Below, piece by piece: positions 35,807-46,648 of a DNA stretch of 64,000 bases (position 1 is its first letter; every line of letters starts with the position of its first letter). Under the pieces are notes generated by a model that ran no database searches, had not been told where the DNA came from, and worked only from the letters and a program-made list of their open reading frames with translations. The position numbers and the translations under genes were made by a program. The DNA lies in the NCBI GenBank assembly GCA_038496445.1, contig JALMLS010000322.1, positions 372,001 through 436,000 of the forward strand, given 5' to 3'. The stretch comes from Trichosphaerium sp. ATCC 40318. Lineage: Eukaryota > Discosea > Flabellinia > Trichosidae.

Positions 35807-36705
35807 CCAAGTTTTTGCTAATACAAGAGTGTTGGTATTTGGCTGTCAAGTTCGTTGGATAACCAATGGCTTAGTGGATAGTCTTTGAAAATATACGTTT
35901 GTAGCTTGTGTCGCATAATGGGATTGATAGATTTAAAGTTAAAGAGTGAGAGACGGTTGCACTTGAGACTCTTAACAAAAGTAGTGAGTGCACCAGTATT
36001 GATAAAAACTTAACTCTTTTTTTTTTGCCGTTCTCAAAAATATACTACAGTTGCTCTTAGATTCTCGTTAACAAACCAGCAAATGATGATACCGTTACAT
36101 TTAAACGCGCCAGTTGAGTACGTTGTTTGAGAACACAAAGGGTGACGCCATAGTACGCGTATATTCTTCAATTGCCTTTTGGCATATCTGGCGTTGTTGG
36201 CCACGTGAGGACGTTTGAGTTTTAATAGTCCATCACCGATTGGATTCACAAATTTTCCAGCGCAAGAAACCTTAATGTTCACAAGTGCGGGCAGCGGAAA
36301 AATAGATGTGAAACGTTTCTTAGATTTGTTTTTATACCAAAATGCACGTTATGTTGCAAACTTTTTGGACAGCTTGCTGTAACGTGTTACTAGCGCTAGT
36401 TGTAGCGAACTTTTTAAAACATACATACTGGATAGACTTGCGCTAGCCACAAAGTTACACATCATCTCAAATGAGACTGTATCTGACAATCGTTGTAAGT
36501 ATGCTTTGAACTCTTTGCTCACTATTTGTTGGATTTACAACTAACGCAAAGAACTTTATTGGTATTTGTGGAAACCCCTTTATTTGAGCAGTTTTGTATC
36601 CCTGCTGTTTATTTTTTGTTATGTACAAAGTGGGATTTTAATTTACAAAGTTAAAATTGTCAGTCAAACAGTTTGTTACAAATACAATAAAAAGAAACGA
36701 ATAAG
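35807..36705. other. Intergenic region with duplicated 3' flank
   Basis: No supported gene. Near 36472 an ATG followed by MRLYLTIV and a GTAAGT donor looks like a first exon but has no continuation. The stretch about 36597-36663 resembles the stretch about 44450-44508 downstream of PX paralogue 3, so it belongs to a duplicated block. Confidence 0.35.
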
Positions 36706-38956
36706 TTATGGTTTGGACGCTTTGACTGCCTTGATATCACCGAGCTGGAATGGCATAATAAATGTGTGCATGTACTGAGAAGCATTCGCCTGTGGTATTG
36801 CCAAGCAACCCTAAAAGAAGCCATATGAGTACATTGAACACGTGACAAGAAGAAGGAAAGAAAAAAGTCGTACTTGAAGAAACTTATTTAATCTGTTTCC
36901 TCTTGCTTCTACTGCTTTTTGACCGTGTCCCTTTGGACCCATTTCTGTTTTGAAGGATACCTTTTTAATTAAATCTAACCGGCAAGTGTTAGATGATGAG
37001 TGCGGCAACATATAACTGCGTACTCTTTGAGCGTAGACGTGAGTTTAGAGTTTTAAATTGCTTGTATCTTCTGAATACAGTCCATTTTTCACCGTCTTTG
37101 AAAACAGCTATTTCGAACATGATTATTCTCTTTCCTCGTCCCTAAGGTGTGAAATAAGCATACGATTACAAAGAATGAACATAAGCAGAGACAACCACTT
37201 ACAGAAATATCGTTGAAACGACCCTTGGCCCCAACAATAGTGGCTTGATATCCTCCTTTTTTCTTGTTTCCTGTTAGGCTTGAGACCATAGAATAAAACG
37301 TTAATCGCTTCTCCTTCTTCATTTCTTTTGTTTGGTATGGTTGATCAGTTTGTCCAGCTGTAGCAGCAACTTGTGCTTTGCCTTCTGCGGACAGGGAATC
37401 AGACTCAACTGAACCACCTGACGAATTCGAAGATCGAGCTGAGGCGCTTGTAGGTAAGTCTGGTAGACGTCTGCGTGAAGTCAAAGGCGTAGGAGGAAGT
37501 GGTCGCCACCACAGTTCAGGTATGAATCCAGCTGGACAAGTAGTCGATTTTGTTTTCTTAGGCGGTTCATCAACTGTTTCTGGTCTTGTCTTTTGTGGTG
37601 ATTTTGGCGAAAGAAGTTTCATTGCTTGATTTTGTTGAGCTACAATACGTCTTGTCTTATCATCTTCGGCGCCTCTTCTAGGTGAACGTCCGTCATCAGC
37701 AGATTTACGACCAGCAATAGCTTTACTCCAGTTCCTGTAGTACGAAATACCGTTAGTAACGAAGAGAACAAAGAAAAAAAACCGAAAAAAAATCGAAAAA
37801 AAATCACGTGCTTTGATTTCTTCAACTCTTTAGATCCATTATCTATCCATATCACAGGAGCTAAATCAGTTGGAGCATTAACATCAAAAGGAGCGCTGAT
37901 ACAGAACCCATCATCCTCTTCTTCTTTTGGTGCTGCCTTTTTTGTAAAAACTGAACTTACTTTTCTAACCAGAGCAGGCTTTTTACGCTTCGAACGCGGT
38001 GATGGAGACGGAGATCTCGATCTATCACCACGTTTTGATTTCTTTGCAGGCGAAGGCGAAGGTGATGTGATAATAACAGGTGTAGTAGGTACGTTGATGG
38101 CCGGCATAGAGCTGCTTCTGGGTCTCGTTTTACGAACTATAGGTGCTGGTTTTACTTCTTCATGAATAACTTTTCTCGCTATCGAAGAACTGCTTCGTCT
38201 TCGCCTTAAAACAGGTGTACTATCTTTTCCAGGTTCATACATTGTTTGCCCTGGAATTGATCTAGTAAGGGAACTAGAACGACGTCTTCTAAGTGGTTGA
38301 TTCTGATTGGAATTTCCATCACGTGCTGTGACGAGAACAGAACTATTTCTCCGCCTCATTCTCCTTGATCCATCTACTACAGGCTCTTCTTTAACCGTTG
38401 GAGGTGGAGTACTACTTGTCTCGTTTTCATTAATAGTTGTCATTGTCTGTAATTGTGAGAAAGCAGCAAAAGATCGACTTCTTCTCATTTGTCTATTCCT
38501 TCTTCCTTTCTTTTTTTTACCCTTTTTTTTACCTTCAGGGAAAAGCTGTGTATCAATAGCTGTATCAATAAAAGCACTGAAAGCATCCTTATCAAGTGTA
38601 AGAGCTGATACAGAGCTGCTCCTTCTTCTCTCCTTTTTGTTATCACCTTCGCGATTGCGCGATCTTCCTCTATCGTCGTCTGTACGTACATCGCTACAAC
38701 AAGCAAGTTAGAGGAGGATTGCCAGACGTTCCGCTAGTAAAAAATAGCGCAAAACGTGAAACGTTATAAAGTCAGCAAAACGCTAACACAGTGCTCCATT
38801 ATTGATACTCCACATTCTATACGATATGCGTAGTATATTAAAGGGCGTAATGGAGTTTTTGGTCCTTAAAAAAGAATTGCCGCTTCAAACAACGTGATAA
38901 TTGTACCTTCTTCTTCCAATAACTAGCTTTGTAGAACGTGGTATCACCCCTTCCAT
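36706..38956 (-). CDS. PX-domain protein, paralogue 2
   Basis: Start MEGVIPRSTKLVIGRRR in a short exon 1 with donor GTACAA, joining in phase 2 to SDVRTDDDRGRSRN. A Ser/Arg/Lys-rich region (RRRRSSSLTRSIPG and similar) precedes LVRKVSSVFTKK and ISAPFDVNAPTDLAP. The next intron uses a GC donor (GCACGTGA, plus 37805-37811). Joining TCAAA to GAACTGG keeps the frame open through KNWSKAIAGRKS, whereas a GTG donor would hit a stop. Then come PELWWRPLPPTPL, KRLTFYSMVSSLTG, the PX fold (FEIAVFKDGEKW, FRRYKQFKTLNSRLRSK, KFLQ) and a last exon with FIMPFQLGDIKAVK. Probably a phosphoinositide-binding signalling or trafficking adaptor. Its 63-nt last intron is almost identical to that of paralogue 3. Confidence 0.75.
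37805..37811 (-). other. GC splice donor overlapping CACGTG
   Basis: On the minus strand the exon ends AAATCAAA and the intron begins GCACGTGATT. Phase 2 matches the equivalent GTAAGT intron of paralogue 1. The alternative CAC|GTG donor gives a stop within four codons. Confidence 0.7.
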
Positions 38957-39041
38957 GTTATGTACTGTATTGAATTATGCGAAAAGATTTTGTACCCCGT
39001 AGCGGCACCAGTACTGTTATTGGAGGTATACGCTTTCTTTT

Positions 39042-39094
39042 GTTGCGTAGTGAGTGTAAATGGTTATGGTATGGGAACCTGAGTTGCCTGAGAA
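39042..39094 (-). promoter_or_regulatory. Conserved upstream element shared by PX paralogues 2 and 3
   Basis: A 53-bp block 86 bp before the start codon of paralogue 2 matches 46649-46701, which lies 98 bp before the proposed start of paralogue 3, with five differences. The last 28 bp are identical and include GGTATGGGAACCTGAG. Surrounding sequence is much less alike, so it may be a shared promoter or 5' UTR element kept after duplication. Confidence 0.55.
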
Positions 39095-40618
39095 TGGCTT
39101 CTAAACTAAATGTTTTTTGTGAACACAAGTTCATGTGCGTTATTTCAGCATAACTGTAAACCTTTCTTTTAAGCAGTGTCCTCTTTTGTTTATTGATAAA
39201 ATAAAGCGTGTCTTGCTAACGGGGTTTGGTTTTTTTTTCGTGAACGGCACCCCAAAAGGACTGAAAACAAGCTGTTTTGTACATAATATCAACATTTTGA
39301 AACGCTCCATAGTATCCAAACAAAATCAAGTTTTCTGAAAATCCCAGCAAGCTTCTTTGTCATTGTAAAGTTTAACTAGAAGAATGACGCCATCACGATT
39401 ATCTCCAGGGCTATTAGTTGTCTCAAGATGCTGTTCATAGTGGAGTAGTACCAAAATACTTCTTATCATTCATAAATAAGCTCCATAGTGATGCTACATT
39501 GCGCAGTATAGTGTCTACCTTAAATTAATATCACATACGACTGGCTCAAGTTTTTACACAAGCCTTACAAAAGCGCAGAGTGTCCGTTTTTTCAATATTT
39601 TCGCTATGACACGTGATAGATTAGCGAGACGTGGCTTGTTTAGAAAAAAGCCACGTAACTAGCGCAGTTCACATGCGCAGTGTTTTTAGAAAGAACAGAT
39701 AAATACTGAACCGTAGAGTAGAAACACTTGGGCTGTTTGGCGAATCACAACCTCAAAAAAAATTAATGGCGCCAAAAAGAAACGCAAAAAGACTCAAAAA
39801 GTTGACATTCCGGCGTCGCCATTAAAACGTCACGTGTTTTATGATCTTTTAAAATTAATAGGATCCAAACATGTATTTATTGTCTAGGAACTGTTCAGTA
39901 CGTGTCAAGTAGTATGAGAAGGGCACTCGGGGAATTTTAATGTGCCGAAAACAAAAAAAAAACGTACTGAGATGTGTAGTATTACACAAACGTTTTACTC
40001 TGCTTGAAATTTCGCTTTGAGTGAATAATGTGGTGCACTTTACTGTTCTTTGTTTTTTTGGATAGGATACTATTACTCACCTAGATTAGGGTCAATACGT
40101 AGCTGTTGGGGAACGCTAACAAAATGGACTTGACACTACATTTCGAAAAATCTGAAAAATATCTAGTTCTACGCATCTGTGGCCAAAGACGTTGATGGCG
40201 AAACTAACTAGAACTATTCCATATTGGCTACCTAGTGATGTTACTATCATGTGATGACTGAAATAAAATAGTAGTAGAGCTAAGCGAAAAAGAACATGCA
40301 AAAGTTTTTGAATTTCGGTAGGAATCTTAGCCCGCAGAATGTCCATATATTTATTTCGCATTGGTATTAAGTGAGATCCAACATGTACCTTCAAAACCGT
40401 CAAAAAAAAGACAAAGAAAAAACAGGAACCTAATGCACTTGTCAGGCATACAGATGGATAAAAGATACTGTTTATTGTTTACATCTTGTACTGATAAGTT
40501 GGAAAGGAAGTAATCATTCTTCTTTCTATTCCCATAACTGATTAAGTTAAATAAAGATGCAACGTACATAAGTGTAGGCAGAAAAGTAATATGCACCAAC
40601 AGGTGCTTTAATACCTCA
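39095..40618. other. Intergenic region
   Basis: About 1.5 kb. A short plus-strand ORF at 39766 (MAPKRNAKRLKKLTFRRRH) is basic and could be a first exon, but nothing continues it. CACGTG copies at 39610 and 39831. No gene called. Confidence 0.35.
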
Positions 40619-40912
40619 TTAGCAACAGTATGAACTCCAGCAAGTGCTTTGATACCCTTTATCGCTCACTGTTGCCGCTGTGGCTAATAGTATGAACTCC
40701 TGCAAGTGCCGTAATGCCTTCATCTGTAACAGTGCCTCTGAGATCAATGTCGATAACCTCAAGCCGAACAGAACTCCAGCAAGTGCCTTGACTCCTTTAT
40801 CGGTTACTTTCGTGCCGTTGAGGCCAATGGTATGAACTACAGCAAGTGCATCAGCCAGCAAAATGTTGATGTGTTTATCGCTAAAAGAAAACCCAAGAGC
40901 TAGCTTAATCAA
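40619..40912 (-). pseudogene. Degenerate leucine-rich-repeat fragment
   Basis: Three or four LRR units of about 23 residues are visible but lie in different frames: HTIGLNGTKVTDKGVKALAG, then VIDIDLRGTVTDEGITALAG and HTISHSGNSE followed by a stop, then KGIKALAGVHTV. The shared unit reads TIxLxGTxVTDxGxxALAGV. Frame changes and a stop between units, and no start or signal peptide, point to a decaying copy of an LRR gene. A functional parent is expected elsewhere in the genome. Confidence 0.6.
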
Positions 40913-41153
40913 GCTTGTGCTGATGTTGTGTTTTCACTACCCTCCGAGTCGAAAGCATAATATTATGTCTGTTATTACGTTATGCGCAGTGCTGAGCTAA
41001 ATCAAATTGAGTCACGTGACTTTTAACCTTTGATTACTATAAAATAGATTTCAGCGAAACTCGCTAACTTGTGTTGCAAGCGACTCTCGTACACAAAAAT
41101 GAAGGCAGTATAGCAGCTATCAACAAAACACCACCTCACAAGTCTAGCTTGGC

Positions 41154-42108
41154 ATGAATGAGTACAAAATCGTCGTATTCGGCGCTGAAGGCGTTGGAAA
41201 ATCATCAACAATACTACAATTTGTTCCAAAGGCATTTGTAGGACAATATGACCCAACTCTAGAAGATTGGTACACTTGCGGAGCTTATTTTTAAACTTTT
41301 AACGTTAAACAGTCTGAAAAGAGTTAAACACAACTCTAAACGCTCACTCACGTTCTAAGGTTTTGTAAGGAAGCCACCATAGACGACGAAACTGTAGTGC
41401 TTAGTGTTTTTGATTCAGCAGGAAAAGAAGAGTTCCCTGCAATGCGTGACACGGTAATAAATAACCCTAAAGAAGGTTGGACCAATCTAACAGCAGTTTG
41501 TAGTACATGACAAGGGGTAATGGCTTTATTTTGATGTACAGCATTACTGAAAGACAAACATTTGAACAGATGCCAGAATTTTTCGAGCTTATTTATAGGT
41601 AACCTCGATATATTAGTCTCCTCTTAATCTTATGCTCATATGTACTTTGCTGGGTGACTTTCCCAGTTTTTTACGTTTTCTACATTGTCGTAAACCAATG
41701 TATTACTATTTTTAGTAACATTGTGTTTTCTGGTGTTTTACATATTCTGTTAAACGTGAGAACTTACAAACAAGTTCGTCAGTTTGTGGAACCTTTTGAG
41801 AATTTGTTCAAGGCTGCTTACAAGATGTTAACATCCACAACTCTAAGTATTTGTATAGGCAGAAAGAAACGGACAGAGTTCCAATTGTGCTTGTGGGAAA
41901 TAAAGTAGACTTTGAAGAAGATAGACAAGTTACCACAGAAGAAGGATTCGAACTTGCACAAAAGAATGAATGCTTATTTTTTGAGGCATCTGCCAAAACA
42001 CGTGTCAATGTTGATGAACAGTTTTATGAACTTGTAAAAGAAATTCGTGAATATGATGGACTCAAAAATCTATCAAAACGCAAACGGAGCCTATGTTGTG
42101 TAATGTGA
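41154..42108 (+). CDS. Ras-family GTPase with non-canonical switch residues
   Basis: Four introns. Exon 1 reads [18 protein letters not shown] and QYDPTLED. Then come [36 protein letters not shown] and [17 protein letters not shown], and [17 protein letters not shown]. The end [10 protein letters not shown] is a polybasic stretch and CAAX box, so farnesylation and membrane anchoring are expected. Compared with canonical Ras (GAGGVGKS, DTAGQEE), the residue at position 12 is Glu and the one at 61 is Lys; both positions matter for GTP hydrolysis. This is seen directly. Low intrinsic GTPase activity is inference. Length about 190 residues is normal. It may act with the RCE1-type protease at 54292-55570. 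Confidence 0.88.
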
Positions 42109-42600
42109 ATAAACTGGCTGTTTACTAATAATGATTGTTAGTACTATTGTTGGGCAAGCTTTCATCTGTAATACTTGCATTCTGAAGTTGATAGTGCCTC
42201 ATGAGTGGTAGATGTTTAATTCATGCTTCAGTAAAGTGATGTGCCTCCTAGTTTTCAGAATAATGCTGTTAGCTTGCTCACAAGTGTTCATGCTCTTTAC
42301 CTTAGAGGTTGTATCACTACACATGGTAAATGATAAATAGATGAACGGCCATTGAGTTGTTAATTATGCAAGCGACTATATTTGTTTGCAACACTTGCAG
42401 CCGAATCACGTTTTGGCTGAGAAAAATCATCAACAAAAAAAAAACACTTGGCTAAGGTCAAATGTGGCTCAAATTCGTTTCCTGTAAACAGAGTCAAGCT
42501 CTTTATCTATTTAAAATTTAATAGCTTAATGGCAACAAAACGCAATGTACGCCACCTATTGTATAAACCTGCGTCATCTAACCAAATCCTTAGCTAAATA
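42109..42600. other. Intergenic region
   Basis: About 490 bp between the Ras gene and the MORN ORF. Nothing recognised. Confidence 0.4.
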
Positions 42601-42605
42601 CTGTT

Positions 42606-43085
42606 GAATCGGTATGTAGTAATCTACTAGACCTCCCAATTGAGCTACAGCTTGATATAATTGATTTAGACTTTGAAGTTTACGTAAAATGGTCTATCTT
42701 GTCTAAACACACAGCGACAACTACAAGGTTTGATGAGGACTTGAGAAAACATGGTAAATGGTTGAAAAAACAATTCGGTTATGGTCACGTGAGTGGATGT
42801 TGTAGTTTTTCTCATGGTAAGAGGGAAGGAGAGTATACTCAGTGGTATGATGATGGTAAATTATGGGTAAAGAGACATTTCTCAAATGATAGAATGGAAG
42901 GTGATTACAAGTCTTGGCACAGAAATGGTCAATTGTTTTGTCATTGTAGATACGTAAATTTTGTAATGGAGGGAGATTACAAGGTTTGGTGTGACAACGG
43001 TCAATTGAAGCTACAGGGCACTTTTGTAAAAGGTGAACTGATTGGACAGTTTAAGTCTTGGTATTACAATGGTAGTAGTGAATGA
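42606..43085 (+). CDS. MORN-repeat protein, possibly with F-box-like N-terminus
   Basis: The secure part (from about 42690) is intronless and holds MORN-type repeats: GKREGEYTQWYDDGKLWVK, MEGDYKSWHRNGQLFCH, MEGDYKVWCDNGQLKLQG and IGQFKSWYYNG, ending SSE at 43085. The open frame extends upstream without stop to about 42606 and reads NLLDLPIELQLDIIDLDF, which resembles an F-box (LPxELxxxI). No in-frame ATG is found, so the start is unknown: either a missing 5' exon, a non-ATG start or a broken gene. MORN plus F-box proteins are common in amoeba giant viruses of the Marseillevirus kind and their hosts, so lateral origin is possible. The lack of introns contrasts with neighbours. Confidence 0.55.
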   Translation, partial: ESVCSNLLDLPIELQLDIIDLDFEVYVKWSILSKHTATTTRFDEDLRKHGKWLKKQFGYGHVSGCCSFSHGKREGEYTQWYDDGKLWVKRHFSNDRMEGDYKSWHRNGQLFCHCRYVNFVMEGDYKVWCDNGQLKLQGTFVKGELIGQFKSWYYNGSSE

Positions 43086-43623
43086 GAGCGGAGACGAATG
43101 ATCCCATCTTCGCAGTCATGACGAAGCAATCTGCAGAAGATACAATTGGGAAAGGAAAATGATAATCCAGTCTTATAAGATAAGGCAAAATACTGGCAGA
43201 TTTGGCAGATTGTACATAAAATATACTTTGGTTGTAGTATGTTCACTTTGGTTCTTATGCTGAAGTAGAAGATAAATAAACAACTTTGATTGTTACCTTT
43301 ATGCCTTTTTTATCAATTCGTGTTGTTTAGTTTTGCAGCTACAACTGTACTCAAAGCGCAAACTCCCGATCTGTAGCACACGTGACTTTCATTTCTTACA
43401 TACATGTAAATACTCCACAGATACTGTAACAGATAGCTTGTAGAGTCGCACAATGGCTATGTTCACAAACCATCCGAAAAACTAGTTGTAGCCCAAACCA
43501 AAACAGCGGATTTTCACTGTCTCAAAAAAAACAATGAACGAAAGAACTTCTTTTAATATTGTACAAGCTTTGCAATTTATTGTTCTTCACTCTATTACAA
43601 CAGTCGTATTCCACAAAGTAGCA
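43086..43623. other. Intergenic region
   Basis: About 540 bp between convergent genes. CACGTG at 43379. Nothing recognised. Confidence 0.4.
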
Positions 43624-43860
43624 CTATGACAAAAGATTCCCACTGCATTGCGCCCATGAAACGTAGTGTGTTTTTTCTCCCCAGCTACAATGCATTTCCA
43701 CATGATAAACACAGTGATTGACCCCTCTATAGTCTCTATAACAACAACACCTGTCTATAGGCGTCTGCCGACGATTATGCCTTCTGTATCGCCTTGCATC
43801 ACATAGTGATACAATAACGAGTAATGAAACTAAGAAAAGAAGTGCTGAAGCTGCTTTCAT
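43624..43860 (-). CDS. Small secreted Cys-rich protein
   Basis: An intronless ORF of 78 residues. Start at 43860 gives MKAASALLFLVSLLVIVSLC as signal peptide. Next come a basic segment (RRYRRHNRRQTP) that could be a processed propeptide, and a core with seven Cys (DRCCCYRDYRGVNHC, MHCSWGEK, WAQCSGN) ending NLLS. A disulfide-rich extracellular peptide is likely. No family is recognised and no activity is implied. It differs in Cys spacing from the one at 19556. Confidence 0.6.
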   Translation of the reverse strand: MKAASALLFLVSLLVIVSLCDARRYRRHNRRQTPIDRCCCYRDYRGVNHCVYHVEMHCSWGEKTHYVSWAQCSGNLLS

Positions 43861-44539
43861 AGTGGTAGGTTTTGACTTTTGTCTGATTTGGAACATTGCC
43901 TAATATAGAAATGTTGTTTTCCTATCGGAAATTCGGATGCTATTAATAATGCGCTAGTGCTCCGCTACTACGCGTAAGGAATAGAACTACACATAGAAGC
44001 GCGTTGTTTTTTGTCGATACTATCGAGTGTTGGTTGCATTGGCTTTTACAAGCCTACACCACTGATGAAATGAGGTACTTGGCTTGAATAGCGCTTATTC
44101 TACAGAGTGTCAAATAGCAGATTTAAATTGCAAGCGTAGATACTTAAACTGGTGCGAGACTACAGAAACTGGTGTTGTGGGCGTATAAGCAACCGTCTTT
44201 GGTTATCGGCCACACCCAAAAGAAGCGTATGGGGAAAGCGTCTTTAATCTTTGTATCGCATACTTCTTGCAGTTGTAATAGCCATGAGGTTAACTATGCT
44301 GATAGTTTTGTGTTTTGTTCACAACTTTGGTGCAAGTGCTTTCTTTTTTAGGCGATAGCTCCTCAAACGACTTAGCACTAGTACAATTTATACGATCACG
44401 TGCTCACAATTTGATGGTTTTAAGCAGGTTTTACGTCGTCAGGCTTGCTGTTTATTTACAAGGGGTGTTAATGTACAAAGGTAAAATTGTTGGACAAAGG
44501 ATTATTTCATAAGGTAATATACATAAATGAAGAAAGGAA
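43861..44539. other. Intergenic region
   Basis: About 680 bp. An ATG at 44283 opens MRLTMLIVLCFVHNFG, signal-peptide-like, comparable to MRLYLTIV at 36472, so the two may be remnants of a duplicated small secreted gene. No continuation could be supported. Confidence 0.3.
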
Positions 44540-46551
44540 TCACTTATACTTGACTGCCTTGACATCGCCCAACTGGAATGGCATAATAAATGTGTGCATA
44601 TACTGAGAAGCATTTGCTTTTGGTATTGCTAAACAACCCTAAAAGAAGCCACATGAGTACATTGAACACGTGACAAGAAGAAGGAAAGAAAAAAGTCGTA
44701 CTTGAAGAAACTTATTTAATCTGATTCCTCTTGCTTCTACTCTTTTCTTATTGTGTAGTTTTGGTCCTAATTCTGTTTTGAAGGACACCTTTTTAATTAA
44801 ATCTAACAGAGCGTTAGAACGTTGAATAAAAGAACAACTAAAGTTCGTACTCTTTGAGCGTAAGCGTGAGTTTAACATTTTAAATTGCTTGTATCTTCTG
44901 AATATGGTCCATTTTTCACCGTCTTTGAAAACAGCTATTTCGAAACACATTGAAGACTTTCCTTTTCTCTAGAGAAGTAGAATAAGCGATCACGTTGTAA
45001 CTGTTGTACACGTACAGATACATCGTTGAAACAAGTCTTAGCGCCTACGATTGTAGCGTGGAATCCACCTCTCCTGCTGTTTCCTGTTAAGCCAGCAACC
45101 ATTGAATAAAACGTCAATCGCTTCTTCTTTTTTTTCTGTACAGTTTGATAGTATTGTTTGTCGCTTTGTCCAGCTGTTGCGGCGTTGTGAGCTTTGTCTT
45201 CATCTGAAAAACAATCTGTATCAATTACTGGATCAGACGAATCAGAAGAGCGTGTAGAAGAGGAGCTTGTAGGCGAAGATTTGGGTGAGTATTTGGGTGA
45301 GGATTTAGGTGAGGATTTGGGTGAGTATTTGGCTGGAGAACTTGTGGCTATGTCAGGTAACGCTCTAGGTGAAGCCAAGGGCGTAGGAGGAAGTGGTCGC
45401 CACCACAGTTCGGGTGTGAACTCATCTGGACATGCTGTTGACTGTGTTTTTGTAGGTGGCTTATCAATCGTTTCAGGTATTGTCTTTGGCGGCTGCGTTG
45501 GTGAAAGCGTATTGTTGTCTTTGTTTTGCGTAGTTTTGCGTTGTTTGCTTGGACTAGTTTCTGGGCTACCTCTGGAGAATACAGAAGATACTCGACGCGT
45601 GAAGCGTTTACTCTTACCCCTAAATAAACCTATGAGCAAGACAGAAATTCGAGATGTGTAGGAAAAAGATCACATAAAAATAAAAAAAAATCACGTGCCT
45701 AGATTTTTTTGACTTTATCTTTTTAAGCTTTTTACCCTTTTTATCTCCGCGCTTTGATTGTTTTGGTTGCTTGGAAGAGGTATCTGGCATACTGATAGTA
45801 GGTACAGAGCTGCTACGACGTCTTCGTCTACGGACTGACTCCTCTGGTTGCACTTCTTCTCGAAGAGCTTGTCTTCCTATTTCAGAACTACTTTTTCTTC
45901 GTCGTATAGGACTAGCCACAACAGAGGTATCGTCTTGGTATGTTCTCGTAGTAGTACGTTCTTCGAACGCGAATGGTGTCGCCATATCACTTTCGTCTAT
46001 AGTCTCCAGCTCTGAAATTGCAGGTAACTCAGAAAGAGAAGCAAACCGAAATGACTTGCTTCTTCTTACTTTTCTATTTTTCTTCTTTCTTCCTTTCATC
46101 TTTTTTTTCTCCTTAGGCATCTCTTCTATCGTAGTAAAACCAGTAACTGTAGTTGTAAACCGACCAGGCGTATTTCTATCCATCTGAAGAGCTGAAAAAG
46201 AGCTGCTCTTTCTTATACTCCTTTTCTGATAATGCGATCTTGCTCTATCACTGCCCTTTCGTTCACCTGGTTGTCTAAAGATAAAACGATAAGGAGGTAC
46301 CCAATTTACTCTGAGTAAAAAACTGCACCATGCAAAACACAAAGATTTCAAAAAAAAAGATCAAAAGCCTGAAGATCTCGCTTCAAATTCTCGAAACAGC
46401 GAATAAATACGCCCCACAGTACTCCCATATACATGGTACACGCCATGGGGATAGATAAAGTGGGGTTATACCGTTTTAGAAACAGCTGTCGCTAGGTAGA
46501 AAAAAAAACTCCAAAAGTCTCCACGTGATTGTTATTACCTTGTTTGTACAT
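44540..46551 (-). CDS. PX-domain protein, paralogue 3
   Basis: Close relative of 36706-38956. The start is placed at 46551 (MYKQ, donor GTAATA) because the shared upstream element then lies at the same distance as in paralogue 2; a start at 46331 is an alternative. Order: GERKGSDRARSHYQKRSIRK, a basic Ser-rich region, then an intron with GC donor (GCACGTGA, plus 45692-45698) that joins KKSR to GKSKRFTRRVSSVFSRG in phase 2. Next come WWRPLPPTPL, repeated SPKSSPK units, KRLTFYSMVAGLTG, PX pieces (FEIAVFKDGEKWTIFRRYK, EARGIRLNKFLQ) and a last exon with FIMPFQLGDVKAVKYK. The ISAPF motif of paralogues 1 and 2 was not found. Likely membrane-lipid-binding adaptor. Confidence 0.7.
45692..45698 (-). 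other. GC splice donor overlapping CACGTG
   Basis: The exon ends AAATCTAG and the intron begins GCACGTGATT. With the acceptor TTTATTTAG the phase-2 join gives SRGKSKRF, matching the phase of paralogues 1 and 2. Confidence 0.65.
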
Positions 46552-46648
46552 TTGGCGCGCTTGTTGAATGTGGTATCATCAAGTTAACTTTTTTACTCAC
46601 CAAAAGGATATTATACTAAGGTTGTATTTAGTGGCTATACGCTTATAC

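Noticed and set aside
45194-45661. Plus-strand open frame with Gly/Glu repeats (and similar ones at 37378 and 45771)
   Set aside because: Shadows of the Ser/Pro-repeat exons of the PX genes on the other strand.
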